64,000 nucleotides of DNA from Micromonospora parva (GCF_000718515.1 NZ_JNZS01000020.1:105576-169575); one strand, 5' to 3'; counted from the first letter of the stretch, positions 1 to 8,962 are shown. Translations and numbers: made by a program. Notes: generated by a model from the letters alone, not told the origin.

Positions 1-166
1 GGATGGCCGCCGAGGCCCGGCTGGGGCACTGCTGCACCCGCTCACGACCCGACGCCCCACCGATCTGGGCGCGGACCTCCCAACCCTGCCCGTCAGTACG
101 GATGTACACGTCCCGGCGCCCGCGCGGGGTCGTGTCTCCGTTCCACCAGTGCTCCTCCACCTTCAT
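1..166 (-). CDS. Small hypothetical protein, 3' part cut by window edge
   Basis: The minus-strand frame starts at an ATG at 166 and runs off the left edge after 55 codons, beginning MKVEEHWWNGDTTPRGRRDV. The readable part is polar, rich in Trp, Arg and Gly, and has no signal peptide or membrane segment. No function is recognised. Two overlapping alternative frames lack convincing starts. There is no strong Shine-Dalgarno sequence before the ATG, so the start is tentative. The composition looks like the short cytosolic orphan proteins common in Micromonosporaceae; that is an impression, not a family assignment. Confidence 0.5.
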   Translation of the reverse strand, partial: MKVEEHWWNGDTTPRGRRDVYIRTDGQGWEVRAQIGGASGRERVQQCPSRASAAI

Positions 167-362
167 TCGCCGACCGTATAGCAATTCCCGCCCCGAGGGT
201 ACGGCGCAGGTATGACCGGACCGGGGCAAGGGTGACAATCCGGGCGCATTTCCGCCCAACCGTTGACGGTTCGAAACCATAACGGGCGGTTCTCCCGCTC
301 CTGAGTTGCGCATCAGGAGAACCCCACCCTGCCCCACCCCCGCAACTCCCACCGCCCACCGC

Positions 363-424
363 TGTTGATCAAGAACTTTGCGTCACCAATCGCGCCGTCG
401 ATGACGCAAACTTCTTGATCAACA
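363..424. repeat. Long imperfect palindrome (23-bp arms)
   Basis: The arms at 363-385 and 402-424 are inverted copies with one mismatch, separated by 16 nt. Each arm carries TTGATCAAGAA followed by a TTTGCGTCA block. The element lies between the divergent small gene at 1-166 and the 3' end of the NYN gene at 448, so its RNA form could terminate that transcript. The long arms and GATC core also suit a dispersed REP-like element; compare 54497-54545. Confidence 0.75.
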
Positions 425-447
425 CGGCAGGGCGTGGGAAGGGAGGG

Positions 448-1530
448 TCAGGGGTGGGTTGTCAGGAGGTAGTCGTCGGCTTCGGGGCTCCAGCGGAGGT
501 CCAGTACGCCGGCGGTGGCGGCGGCCTTGCAGAACTGCAGGAAGCTGCGGTAGCCGAGCTTCTTCTCGCTGAAGTCCGGGCGGGCCCGGCGTACCTGGTT
601 CTTCAGCCCGGACAGCGCCACCGGGTTGCCGCCGCTGCCCAGGTCCGCCACGACGCCCCGGAGTAGGCCGAACGCCACCTCGCGGTCGCCGTGCTCGGGC
701 AGCGACACCTCGGGGTCACCCTTGGCCGGCCCCTCGGCCAGCTCGATCACGTTGCGTTCGGCGAGGTGGCGCAGCAGCTCACCGAAGGTGCGGAAGCCGT
801 AGTCGGACTCACTGAAGGTCGGGTCCTTGCGCAGCAGGGTGCGCTTGAGCCGGGACGCGGTGACCTCACCGTTGGCGCTGCCCTGCAGGCCGGCGACCGA
901 CTGGGCGACCTGTACGGCGAGCGCGTCCGCGTCCCGGTCGGGCTCCGCCTCCTGCGGTCGACGGTCCACCTCCTGCTCCGGCTCGGGCGGGCGCTGTTCC
1001 GCGCCGGCCTGCCGGGCGGCGGAACGCGCGCGCCCACCACGAGCCGGCGGGATGTCCACGCCCTCCAGCCGGTCGTAGTAGAGGAACTCGTCGCACGCCG
1101 GGGGCAGCAGCCCCGAGGTGGACCCCTCGACCCCGACGCCGATGACCCGCTTGTTCAGCTCCCGCAGCTTGTGCACCAGCGGGGTGAAGTCGCTGTCACC
1201 GCTACAGATCACGAAGGTGGAGATGTACTCGCGTTCGAACGCCAACTCGATCGCGTCGACGGCCATCTTGATGTCCGCGGCGTTCTTGCGGGAGGCGCCC
1301 ATCCGTTGCGGGATCTCGATCAGCTCGACGTGGGAGCGGGTGAGCATCCGGCGGTCCTCGTCGAAGTAGGACCAGTCGGCGTACGCCCGGCGGACCACCA
1401 CCCGGCCCCGTTCGGCCAACGCGTCGGCGATGGGCCGGAAGTCGAAGGCTACGCCGCCGCGATGGTCACGCGCGCCCAGCGCGAGGTTCTCGTAGTCGAG
1501 AAAGAGGGCGATCCGGTCTTCTTGATCCAC
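448..1530 (-). CDS. NYN-domain protein with tandem LOTUS/OST-HTH domains
   Basis: This 360-residue protein has an N-terminal NYN (PIN-like) domain at about residues 5-155. Its acidic residues sit where the metal-binding site of this fold lies: D12 in LFLDYENL, D86 in AADIK, and D112/D114 in CSGDSDF. A low-complexity charged linker (about 160-205) leads to two similar LOTUS/OST-HTH-like segments at about 210-275 and 285-355, ending in the recurring pattern of YGFRTFGEL and LGYRSFLQF. NYN proteins are predicted or known RNases and LOTUS domains bind RNA, so a cytosolic RNA-processing or RNA-surveillance role is likely. The start is a GTG at 1530 without an obvious ribosome site. No operon partner is visible. 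Confidence 0.85.
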   Translation of the reverse strand: MDQEDRIALFLDYENLALGARDHRGGVAFDFRPIADALAERGRVVVRRAYADWSYFDEDRRMLTRSHVELIEIPQRMGASRKNAADIKMAVDAIELAFEREYISTFVICSGDSDFTPLVHKLRELNKRVIGVGVEGSTSGLLPPACDEFLYYDRLEGVDIPPARGGRARSAARQAGAEQRPPEPEQEVDRRPQEAEPDRDADALAVQVAQSVAGLQGSANGEVTASRLKRTLLRKDPTFSESDYGFRTFGELLRHLAERNVIELAEGPAKGDPEVSLPEHGDREVAFGLLRGVVADLGSGGNPVALSGLKNQVRRARPDFSEKKLGYRSFLQFCKAAATAGVLDLRWSPEADDYLLTTHP

Positions 1531-1747
1531 GCGGATCAGCCTACGCCGGGCGCGAGCTGGTCGGGGCGGGCGACGCGCGACACCTCAACTCGACAACCGT
1601 CCATTTCTTGCGGCCTTATAGTCGTCTTTTTTCGTTGTTCGATAGGTGTCTTGCAGTGCCATGTTCGGTGCTGCATCATGACGATCAATGTCGGGCGTCG
1701 GGGGCGCCGGGCGGACCTCCACCACCACCCACTCAGGAGGGTCACCG

Positions 1748-3775
1748 ATGTTTCGCAGCCTCACGCCGACGCGGGGACGGCCCGGCGGCACCGCCGTCGC
1801 GCTCGCGGCCGGTCTCGCCGTGCTGGTCGCCGGGCCCACCTCGGCCGCCGCCAGTCCACAGGGGTCCGCCGGCGCGCGGCCGGTGGTCACCCGCGCCGCC
1901 CTCGACCCGGCGCTGGTCGCCGGGCGCGGCGCGGACGTCGGCTTCCTGGAGCAGGAAGCGGAGAACGCGCGCACCAACGGCGAGATCATCGGGCCGGACC
2001 GGTCCGCCTACACCCTGCCCGCGGAGGCCTCCGGCCGCCGGGCGGTCCGGCTCACCCCCGGGGAGTACGTGGAGTTCGTCCTGCCCAGCGCGGCGAACGG
2101 GATCACCGTGCGGTACAGCATCCCGGACGCGCCGCAGGGAGGTGGGATCACCGCGCCGCTGAAGGTCGCGGTGAACGGCAAGCATCTGCGCACCATGACG
2201 CTCACCTCGCAGTACTCGTGGCTCTACAACCAGTACCCCTTCACCAACGACCCGCAGGCCGGGCTGCTGCACCCGGACTGGTGGATCACCGAGTGCCAGT
2301 GCGTGCCGTCGGCCACCACGCCGTACCCGAGCATCAGCACACCGTTCCGGCCCACCCACTTCTACGACGAGCAGCGGCTCCTGCTCGGGCGTACGTACCG
2401 GGCCGGCGACACTGTCCGGCTCACCGCGCCGCCCGGCAGCGCCGCCGCCTGGACGGTCATCGACCTGCTCGACTCCGAACTGGTCGCCCCGCCGCGTGTC
2501 CGGCTGCTCGCGGCGAACGTGCTCGCCTTCGGCGCCGACCCGACCGGCCGGCGGGACTCCGCCGACGCGCTGGACCGGGCCATCGCCTTCGCCCGGCGCG
2601 CCCACCTCACCGTGTACCTCCCGCCGGGCACCTACCAGGTCAACCGGCACGTCATCGTCGACGACGTGACCATCGAGGGCGCCGGCAACTGGCACACCAT
2701 CATCAAGGGCCGCGAGGTCGCCCTGCCGGCCCCCGCGCCGGACGGCTCGGTGCACACCGGAGTCGGGTTCTACGGTCGGGACGCCGCCGACGGCGGCAGC
2801 CGCAACGTGCACCTCTCCGGCTTCGCCATCGAGGGCGACGTGCGGGAGCGCATCGACACCGACCAGGTCAACGCGATCGGCGGGGCGATGAGCGACTCCA
2901 CCATCGACGGGCTCTACCTGCACCACACCAAGGCGGGCCTGTGGTTCGACGGCCCGATGCGCAACGTCCGGGTCACCAACAACATCATCGTCGACCAGAT
3001 CGCCGACGCCCTCAACTTCCACACCGGGGTGACCGACTCCCTGGTCGCGCACAACTTCGTCCGCAACACCGGCGACGACGGCCTGGCGATGTGGTCGGAG
3101 AAGACGGCCAACGCGCGGAACACGTTCGACCACAACACCGTGCAGTCACCGACCCTGGCCAACGGCATCGCCATCTACGGCGGCACCGACACCACCGTCT
3201 CGCACAACCTCGTCGCCGACCCGGTACGTGAGGGCAGCGGCCTGCACGCCGGGTCCCGCTTCGGCGCGGAGCCGTTCACCGGGCACCTGCGGTTCACCAA
3301 CAACACCACCGCCCGCGCCGGCACGTACGAGCTGAACTGGAACATCGGCCTGGGGGCGATCTGGCTCTTCGCCCTGGATCGCAGCATCGAGGCGGGCATC
3401 GAGGTGACCGGCGACGCGTACCTGGACAACACGTACAACGCGATCATGCTGGTCAGCGACTGGCCGGTGAAGGACCTCTACTCGATCTCCGACGTGCGGT
3501 TCCGGGACGTCCGGGTCGACGGCACCGGCACCTCGGTGGTCAGCGCCCGCACGGCCGGGTCCGCCTCGTTCGCCAACGTGGACGCCCGCAACGTCGGCGC
3601 GGTCGGCGTCAACAACTGCGGATCGTTCCACTTCACCGCGGCCGGCTCGGAGTTCACAGTGACCGACCTCGGCGGTAACGACGGCGGGTGGCTCGCACCG
3701 TGGCTGCTGCCCAACACCATCACCTGCGACGACCGGCCGCCCGTGTCGCCGCCCCCGCCTCCTGCGCGGTGGTGA
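1748..3775 (+). CDS. Secreted right-handed beta-helix glycoside hydrolase (GH87/pectate-lyase-like)
   Basis: The start is the ATG at 1748, set by the strong AGGAGG just upstream; an open frame reaching back to 1688 has no such site. The 675-residue product begins with an Arg-containing Sec signal peptide (about 1-35, ending TSAAAS). Next comes a beta-sandwich-like region at about 50-270 containing FLEQEAENARTNG and DYVEF-like GEYVEFVLP. The rest is a parallel beta-helix with many short Asn/Asp/Gly turns, beginning VLAFGADPTGRRDS and TVYLPPGTYQV, the usual opening of the pectate lyase 3/GH28-like fold. The two-domain layout resembles GH87 alpha-1,3-glucanases (mutanases), so extracellular attack on alpha-glucan or another polysaccharide is likely. 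The exact substrate cannot be read from the sequence. Confidence 0.75.
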   Translation: MFRSLTPTRGRPGGTAVALAAGLAVLVAGPTSAAASPQGSAGARPVVTRAALDPALVAGRGADVGFLEQEAENARTNGEIIGPDRSAYTLPAEASGRRAVRLTPGEYVEFVLPSAANGITVRYSIPDAPQGGGITAPLKVAVNGKHLRTMTLTSQYSWLYNQYPFTNDPQAGLLHPDWWITECQCVPSATTPYPSISTPFRPTHFYDEQRLLLGRTYRAGDTVRLTAPPGSAAAWTVIDLLDSELVAPPRVRLLAANVLAFGADPTGRRDSADALDRAIAFARRAHLTVYLPPGTYQVNRHVIVDDVTIEGAGNWHTIIKGREVALPAPAPDGSVHTGVGFYGRDAADGGSRNVHLSGFAIEGDVRERIDTDQVNAIGGAMSDSTIDGLYLHHTKAGLWFDGPMRNVRVTNNIIVDQIADALNFHTGVTDSLVAHNFVRNTGDDGLAMWSEKTANARNTFDHNTVQSPTLANGIAIYGGTDTTVSHNLVADPVREGSGLHAGSRFGAEPFTGHLRFTNNTTARAGTYELNWNIGLGAIWLFALDRSIEAGIEVTGDAYLDNTYNAIMLVSDWPVKDLYSISDVRFRDVRVDGTGTSVVSARTAGSASFANVDARNVGAVGVNNCGSFHFTAAGSEFTVTDLGGNDGGWLAPWLLPNTITCDDRPPVSPPPPPARW

Positions 3776-3780
3776 ACGCG

Positions 3781-3809
3781 GTGGGCGGTCCGGCATCCGG
3801 GCCGCCCAC
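3781..3809. terminator. Bidirectional hairpin between convergent genes
   Basis: GTGGGCGG (3781-3788) pairs with CCGCCCAC (3802-3809), extended by an inner CCGG/CCGG pairing around a CAT loop. It lies between the stop of the beta-helix gene (3775) and the 3' end of the minus-strand gene at 3831, so it can serve both. There is no U tract, as is common in high-GC actinomycetes. Confidence 0.65.
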
Positions 3810-3830
3810 CGCACACTCGGGACAGGCGGG

Positions 3831-4466
3831 TCAGCGCACCCGGGCGTACGCCAGTGGCACGCTCGTCGGCTGACCATCCCACCTGCCGCTCAGGGTGGCC
3901 CCGGTGGCCCCGTCGGCCCCGGCCCCGGGCCGCCGGACGACCACCAGTTCGACGGTGTCGGTGCTGATGAGCGTGCTGTCCCCGTCGACGACCCGGCGCA
4001 GGGCGCCGACCGGGGGCGGGTTGTCGCTGCCGGTCTCGCTGACCTCGATCGTCATCGTCGGCTCGCGTACCTCGCGCCGGCCGTCGACCTCGAAGTACTG
4101 CTCCGCCTGGCCGCCACCGGTGAGGATCGCGTGGGCGAGCGCGGCGGCGTACACCGGGTCGGCGCAGCCGTCGTACACCCAGCGTCGGCCGAGCGCCGAG
4201 TGCTCGGTGGTGCCGACCAGCCACTGCTCGGCACCGTCGAGAGGGGTGGCGCGGTAGGTGAGGGGGACCTGGTGGACCGGCCCGTCGGCGGCGGCGACCA
4301 GCATCGTCTCGATGCCGACCTCGCCGGCCGGGTCGTCGAAGCGGTAGGCGCCCCGGCTCACCACCTCGACGCCGGTCGGTCCGGCGAACCATTGTCGGTC
4401 GGGCAGCCAGGCCGTCAGCAGGTTCAGCTTCGTGGGGTGCAGGGTCGCCCTGTGCAGCAGTGCCAT
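3831..4466 (-). CDS. Maltokinase N-terminal cap-like domain protein
   Basis: This 211-residue cytosolic protein has no signal peptide or membrane segment. The N-terminal pattern, with LTAWLPDRQWFAG and the later VHQVPLTYR and WVYDGCADPVYAAAL, matches the cap domain that precedes the kinase domain in actinobacterial maltokinases (Pep2/Mak) of the GlgE alpha-glucan pathway. The kinase domain itself is absent, and at about 210 residues the gene is complete as a stand-alone cap protein, a known actinobacterial family of unknown role. The ATG at 4466 is the only plausible start. It shares strand and a 13-bp gap with the gene at 4480-5571, so the two may be cotranscribed. Confidence 0.75.
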   Translation of the reverse strand: MALLHRATLHPTKLNLLTAWLPDRQWFAGPTGVEVVSRGAYRFDDPAGEVGIETMLVAAADGPVHQVPLTYRATPLDGAEQWLVGTTEHSALGRRWVYDGCADPVYAAALAHAILTGGGQAEQYFEVDGRREVREPTMTIEVSETGSDNPPPVGALRRVVDGDSTLISTDTVELVVVRRPGAGADGATGATLSGRWDGQPTSVPLAYARVR

Positions 4467-4479
4467 GACGGCAGCCTAG

Positions 4480-5571
4480 TCAGAGGCCGGCGCACTGTTG
4501 CCCGCCGATCGTGCAGCTCTCCGGCTCCCGGGCCTTCGGCCGGCTGTCGCGGACGTCGAAGCTGATCGTCTGGGATCCCCCGGCCGGCACGGCGGTTCCG
4601 GTGAAGGTGATCACCCGTTTGTCCTGTCGCCAGTTCGCGCCGTCCACGTCGTCGACTGTGGTGCCCTCGGCGAGGGTGACCACCACCGCCCAGTCCGCCA
4701 CCGCGGCGGTGCCGGGATTGCCGACCACGATCTCGCCGGTGTAGCCGAACAGCCGGCTGGAGTCGGTCTGGTAGCGGGCCGTCATGGGCGTCGGTGGCGG
4801 GGGTGGCGCAGCCGACTCGGTGGTGCGCGAGGGCTTCGCCGACGGGGTCCGGCTCGGCCGGGTGGTCGGTGACGCGGTGACCCGCGTGGGGCGCGCCGAG
4901 GGGGTCGCCGTGGGCGCGACGGTGCTCCGGGCCGGGGTCACCGTCGGCGACGCGCTGGGGGCCGGTGCGGGCGCGGCGACCGGCTCCGGGTCGGGCGGCA
5001 ACGTCACCCAGGCCGCTGTCCCGGCCAGCAGCACCGCCCCGGCCACAACGGCGACCAGCGTGCGACGCCGGCGGGGGTTGCGGCCGGCCCCGCCGCGTAC
5101 GCCGAGCACCGGCAGTTCCGCTGTCATCCCACCGTCGGCGCGGCGCAGGTCGACCTGCTGGAAGGCGAGCCAGTCGAGAATGGCCGGCAGCCGCACGGTG
5201 AGCGCCTGCCGCAGCTGTTGCTCACGGGGCTCGTGCTGCTCGCCGGACCACGCGCCGTGCGTGCTGACCTCCCGGAGCTCCAACCGGCAGCCCTGCTTGG
5301 TGGCGGTGACCGTGCAGGTCAGCTCGCTGAGCCGGCCAGCCTCGTCGCAGGACAGCACGAGGAGGTCCGGCTCCTGTCGCTCGGTCACCTCGACCTCGAC
5401 GTTGGCGTCGAAGCCGGGCAGGCCGGCGGTGTGCAGCAGCAGCCGGTCCGGCACGCCCTCGACCGTCTCGGCCTCGGCGAACCACCGGCCGAGCAACTGC
5501 CGGTCGGTCAGGGCGAGCCAGACCCGCTCAGCCGGGTGGGACAGGTCGACCTGCGCACCGATCTCGATCAC
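4480..5571 (-). CDS. SRPBCC-domain protein fused through a TM segment to a CBM2-like domain
   Basis: The product has 363 residues in three parts. Residues 1-150 form an SRPBCC/AHSA1 domain (PAERVWLALTDRQLLGRWF, the typical opening of polyketide-cyclase/START-like folds). A basic stretch RNPRRRR and a hydrophobic helix (about 171-190, LVAVVAGAVLLAGTAAW) follow, then a Pro/Thr/Ser-rich linker of about 75 residues. The end (about 265-363) resembles a cellulose-binding CBM2-type beta-sandwich, with VVGNPGTAAVADWAVVVTL and Cys residues near the terminus. The topology implied is a cytosolic SRPBCC domain and an extracellular sugar-binding-like domain. The start is GTG at 5571. No known protein of this architecture comes to mind; the function is unknown. 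Confidence 0.75.
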   Translation of the reverse strand: MIEIGAQVDLSHPAERVWLALTDRQLLGRWFAEAETVEGVPDRLLLHTAGLPGFDANVEVEVTERQEPDLLVLSCDEAGRLSELTCTVTATKQGCRLELREVSTHGAWSGEQHEPREQQLRQALTVRLPAILDWLAFQQVDLRRADGGMTAELPVLGVRGGAGRNPRRRRTLVAVVAGAVLLAGTAAWVTLPPDPEPVAAPAPAPSASPTVTPARSTVAPTATPSARPTRVTASPTTRPSRTPSAKPSRTTESAAPPPPPTPMTARYQTDSSRLFGYTGEIVVGNPGTAAVADWAVVVTLAEGTTVDDVDGANWRQDKRVITFTGTAVPAGGSQTISFDVRDSRPKAREPESCTIGGQQCAGL

Positions 5572-5638
5572 GGCGAGACTCTAACCGGTTGCCCGCCGGG
5601 CCTGTCCCGCCCGCCCGAGCCGGTTGCCGGCGCCCTGA

Positions 5639-6688
5639 TCAGCCCCAGCGAGCGGACCGTGCGACCACTGTGGCCAGCGCGGCCCGGGCGTCGGCACTCA
5701 CCTCGGCGACCACCTGCGCCGCCGGCAGCTCCCGGGCCAGCGGGTGGGCCTGCCCGGCCCACAGGTTGGCCACCGACGCGTCCCCGTCGCGCCGGGCGGC
5801 GGCCAGCAGTGGGCGCGTCAGGTGGAGCACCTGGGGGTAACCGCGCGGTGCCACCGCGTCGTGTTGGCGCAGGAAGTCGTTGGCCACCCCACGGGCCCGC
5901 TTACCGGTGTACGACCGGGTCAACGCGGTCGGCGTGGCGCCGGCCACCGCCGCCCGGTGCATCGGCGAGCTGCCCGCCTCCGGGCAGCGCAGGAAGGCCG
6001 TGCCGAGTTGCGCGGCGGCGGCGCCGGCGGCCAGCACGGCGGCCACCGCGGGACCGTCGACGAGGCCGCCCGCGGCCACCAGCGGCCGGTCACAGCGGGC
6101 GGCGGTCAGCCGGAGCAGCGGCAGCACCCCGTAGTCGTCGTCGTCCGGCAGGCCGCCACGATGCCCACCGGCCTCGGTGCCCTGCACCACCACGGCGTCC
6201 ACACCGAGGTCGGCGGCGGCGGTCGCGGCGTCCGGGCGGGTGACGGTGGCCCACACCTCGGTGCCCCGCTCGCGCAGGGCGGTCACCGCCGCCCGGTCGG
6301 GCAGACCGAACACGAAGGACACGACCGGAACCGGGTCCGCGAGCAGCGCGGCCAGCTTCTCCGGGTACGCGTCGTCGCCTCCCACCGGCTCGCCCAGGCT
6401 CACCCCGCGCTGCCCGGCCTGCGGGGCGAGCCGTTCGGCGTACGCCTGGATGGCCGCCTCGTCGACGCCGCCGGGGTCGGGCAGGAAGACGTTGACACCG
6501 AACGGCCGGTCGGTGCGGGCGCGGACCTCGGCGACGTCGGCGACCAACCGTTCGGTGTCGATCATTCCGGCGGCGAGGAAGCCCAGTCCGCCCGCCGCGG
6601 ACACGGCGGCCACGAGCGCGGGGGTGGACGGGCCGCCGGCCATCGGGGCGGCGATGATCGGGTGGCGCAACGTGGACAGGACGGACAT
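5639..6688 (-). CDS. Nitronate monooxygenase family flavoprotein
   Basis: The 349-residue TIM-barrel protein oxidises alkyl nitronates (such as propionate 3-nitronate) using FMN and oxygen in the characterised family members. Family marks are the N-terminal HPIIAAPMAGGPSTP (FMN-phosphate and start of strand 1), VQGTEAGGHRGG with the conserved His, LVAAGGLVDG, and LGTAFLRCPEAGS. The ATG at 6688 is preceded by GGATGGAGGG, a good ribosome site. The same reading frame stays open far upstream to about 9052, but that stretch is antisense to other genes and is not part of this protein. The role is probably detoxification of nitro compounds; the exact substrate is not determinable. Confidence 0.9.
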   Translation of the reverse strand: MSVLSTLRHPIIAAPMAGGPSTPALVAAVSAAGGLGFLAAGMIDTERLVADVAEVRARTDRPFGVNVFLPDPGGVDEAAIQAYAERLAPQAGQRGVSLGEPVGGDDAYPEKLAALLADPVPVVSFVFGLPDRAAVTALRERGTEVWATVTRPDAATAAADLGVDAVVVQGTEAGGHRGGLPDDDDYGVLPLLRLTAARCDRPLVAAGGLVDGPAVAAVLAAGAAAAQLGTAFLRCPEAGSSPMHRAAVAGATPTALTRSYTGKRARGVANDFLRQHDAVAPRGYPQVLHLTRPLLAAARRDGDASVANLWAGQAHPLARELPAAQVVAEVSADARAALATVVARSARWG

Positions 6689-6717
6689 CCCTCCATCCTG
6701 CCGCAGGCCCGGGCCGC

Positions 6718-7827
6718 TCACTGGCGCGCGGTGTGCCTCCAGCGCAGCACGCCGGCCAGCCCGAGCAGGAGCACCAGCGTCCCCGCTCCGGCCACCAGCG
6801 GCCACGTCCGCCCACCCGCGCCGCCGATCTCCCCGGCGGCCGGACGGACCGCCGTGGGCGACACCGGGTCGACGGACTCCGTGGCGGGAGTGGCGGTGGC
6901 CGTGGTGGCGGTGGCCGGGTAGCGCAGGATCGTCGGGCGGCTGGTGGGTTGGCCGGCGGCCTCGGAGACGGTGAGCAACGACCGGCCGTCGCGACTGTAG
7001 GTGATCGATTCGCCCTGGGGCTCGTCCGGCAGCGGGGTGATCCGCGCGGTGCCGGTGGTCAACGCGCGGACCACGTCGCCGTCGGGCACGTCGTACTCGA
7101 AGGCGTCGGCATAGCTGCGCAGCGCCACCCGCCGTCCGTCCGGGGCGGCCGCCGCGCCGGTGATCACCCCGCGCCCCAGGAAGGAGAACGGGTTGCTGGT
7201 CGTGGTCGTCGGCAGTGTCACCTGGCCCAGCGCGGTCAACGGCGTCGTCGCGTCCGCCCGCAGCGCGGTGGTCGGCGCGTAGAGGAAGCCGGTGCCACTG
7301 CCGCCCTTGGTGATGATCAGCGGCCGACCGGACGCGTCGAGCAGCAGCGCCTCGGCGTCGTGCGGACGGTCCGGGTAGGTCATCCGGTGCAGCACCGGTT
7401 GCTCCGCCCCCGGCGCGAGTCGCCACACCCCGACCGTCGGCCGGGACCGGTCGTTGTCGCCGATGTCGGCGACCCAGACGGTGCCGTCCCGGCCGACGGC
7501 CAGGTCCTCCGTGTCCCGGGGCCGGGACGGGAAGGAGACAGTTCGCCGCACCGCGCACCGCTGGTCGAGGAAGAAGATCCGGCGGCGCGCCTCGTCGTCG
7601 GCCCCGTCGTTGATCACCACGTACCCGTCGTCGGTGGCGACCATCCCGGAGATCTCGCGGAGCCGGTTGTCCCGCACCTCGCAGACCGGCGTGCCCGCCG
7701 CCGCGCCCGCCGAGGCGGTGCCTGGCACCAGCGCCACCGCCGGCGGCAGCACGCCAGCGAGCAACACGGTCAGCACCGCCAGCGCGCGAGCACGCCGCCC
7801 CCAGGTCAACCGTCCGCGTACCCGCAT
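6718..7827 (-). CDS. Secreted, membrane-anchored beta-propeller-like protein
   Basis: The protein has 369 residues. A signal peptide (about 1-40, MRVRGRLTW... ending ASAGAAAG) is followed by an extracellular domain of about 290 residues with repeated blade-like strands (EISGMVATDDGYVVINDG, DTEDLAVGRDGTVWVADIGD, HDAEALLLDASGRPLIITK, GESITYSRDGRSLLTVSE). A Thr/Pro-rich linker and a C-terminal membrane helix (about 340-362, WPLVAGAGTLVLLLGLAGVL) with a short basic tail complete it. This looks like an esterase-like or NHL-type propeller displayed on the outer membrane face. The ATG at 7827 follows a GAGGAGGG site. It lies 29 bp upstream of the nitronate monooxygenase gene on the same strand. Confidence 0.7.
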   Translation of the reverse strand: MRVRGRLTWGRRARALAVLTVLLAGVLPPAVALVPGTASAGAAAGTPVCEVRDNRLREISGMVATDDGYVVINDGADDEARRRIFFLDQRCAVRRTVSFPSRPRDTEDLAVGRDGTVWVADIGDNDRSRPTVGVWRLAPGAEQPVLHRMTYPDRPHDAEALLLDASGRPLIITKGGSGTGFLYAPTTALRADATTPLTALGQVTLPTTTTSNPFSFLGRGVITGAAAAPDGRRVALRSYADAFEYDVPDGDVVRALTTGTARITPLPDEPQGESITYSRDGRSLLTVSEAAGQPTSRPTILRYPATATTATATPATESVDPVSPTAVRPAAGEIGGAGGRTWPLVAGAGTLVLLLGLAGVLRWRHTARQ

Positions 7828-7972
7828 CGCCCACCCTCCTCGTCGCGGCCGTCAGCGGCCACCCGCCCATCCTGGCCGATCCCGGCCAGCGGCGGCGGTC
7901 ATCCGGGGGACGCACCCGGACCCCTGGTCGATGTACTGTCGCTGCGCCCGATTCTGCAGCCGGAGGATGTCC

Positions 7973-8938
7973 ATGACCGTGCGCGACACCAGGCCGGCCG
8001 ACCGGTTCGGGCGACGGCTGCTGCGCCGCCTCGGCCGCCCGGCCGGTGGCGCCGCCGTCGCGTGGGTGCCGCTCGCCGCGGTCATCTGTGGCCTCTTCAC
8101 CGGCGCGCTGGCGAGCCGGGCCGCCTGGGAGACGTCTCGGCCGCAACCCGACCGGGCCGAGGCCGCCGCCATCCTCACCGAGGTCTTTCCCGGGCACGAC
8201 CTCGGTGAGATCGACACCCCGCCGGCCCTCTTCGTCGTCTACGGGCACGCGCTGCGTCTGAAGACCGTCAAGACACTGCTGTTCGGTGACGGCGGCGAAT
8301 ATCAGGAGAGCGCCACCGGCGCCGCTGCCTTCGGCGCGCCATCGGTGCCCGCCGCACAGACCGTCGCGGTGGCCAGGGAGCGCCTGACCGGTGCCGGCTG
8401 GCGGGTGTACGACCCTCAGGTGTCCGACCGGGTCGGCTGCGCGGACAAGCTCTGCGCCACCCCGGAGGCGATCAGCGACACCGCGCTGACCGCCCGACGT
8501 GGCGACACCATCCTGAATGCCTCGATCTCCTCCCAGACAGCCGTGGACGCCACGTACCTCTCGGTCGAGCTGCACCGGGCGCCGCCGCCCCTGGTGGTCC
8601 CCGCCGGAGTGCTCGCCACGGTGCTCGGCGCGGTGGCCGGCTGGATGGTCTTCGGCTGGGTCAGCCGGCGCACCGAGGGGCGTCGACGCCGGGGCGCGGT
8701 GAACGGCCTGGTCGGGGTGGCCACGGTGCTGTGGTGGCTGCCGGTGCCGCTGAGCGTCCCCGTCCTGTTGGGGCACCATCGGGACGAGCCACACCCGGCC
8801 TGGCATCCGTACTGGGAGTGGTTGGGCCAGCCGACCGCCTCGCTGCTCTTCCTGGTCGGCGCCGGGTGCGCGCTGCTGGCGCTGGGGCTGGCCGCCGGAC
8901 CCCGTCGGGGCACCACACCCGAGGCGGCGACCGGCTGA
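7973..8938 (+). CDS. Integral membrane protein of unknown function
   Basis: The 321-residue protein has four likely membrane helices: about 25-45, 204-226, 243-265 and 286-307. A large domain of about 155 residues lies between helices 1 and 2 and contains two nearby Cys (RVGCADKLCATPEA). Of two in-frame ATGs, the one at 7973 is chosen because GGAGG (7962-7966) is correctly spaced for it and touches the other (7967). The loop may lie outside and form a disulfide. It is divergent from the propeller gene at 6718-7827, with about 145 bp between. No family was recognised. Confidence 0.65.
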   Translation: MTVRDTRPADRFGRRLLRRLGRPAGGAAVAWVPLAAVICGLFTGALASRAAWETSRPQPDRAEAAAILTEVFPGHDLGEIDTPPALFVVYGHALRLKTVKTLLFGDGGEYQESATGAAAFGAPSVPAAQTVAVARERLTGAGWRVYDPQVSDRVGCADKLCATPEAISDTALTARRGDTILNASISSQTAVDATYLSVELHRAPPPLVVPAGVLATVLGAVAGWMVFGWVSRRTEGRRRRGAVNGLVGVATVLWWLPVPLSVPVLLGHHRDEPHPAWHPYWEWLGQPTASLLFLVGAGCALLALGLAAGPRRGTTPEAATG

Positions 8939-8962
8939 CCGCCGTCGCACCGGTCCGGGCCC

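Noticed and set aside
691..3231. An 846-codon open frame on the plus strand across the NYN and beta-helix genes.
   Set aside because: It is antisense to or out of frame with two well-supported genes, and its protein is Arg/Gly/Pro-rich without domains, as expected for high-GC shadow frames.
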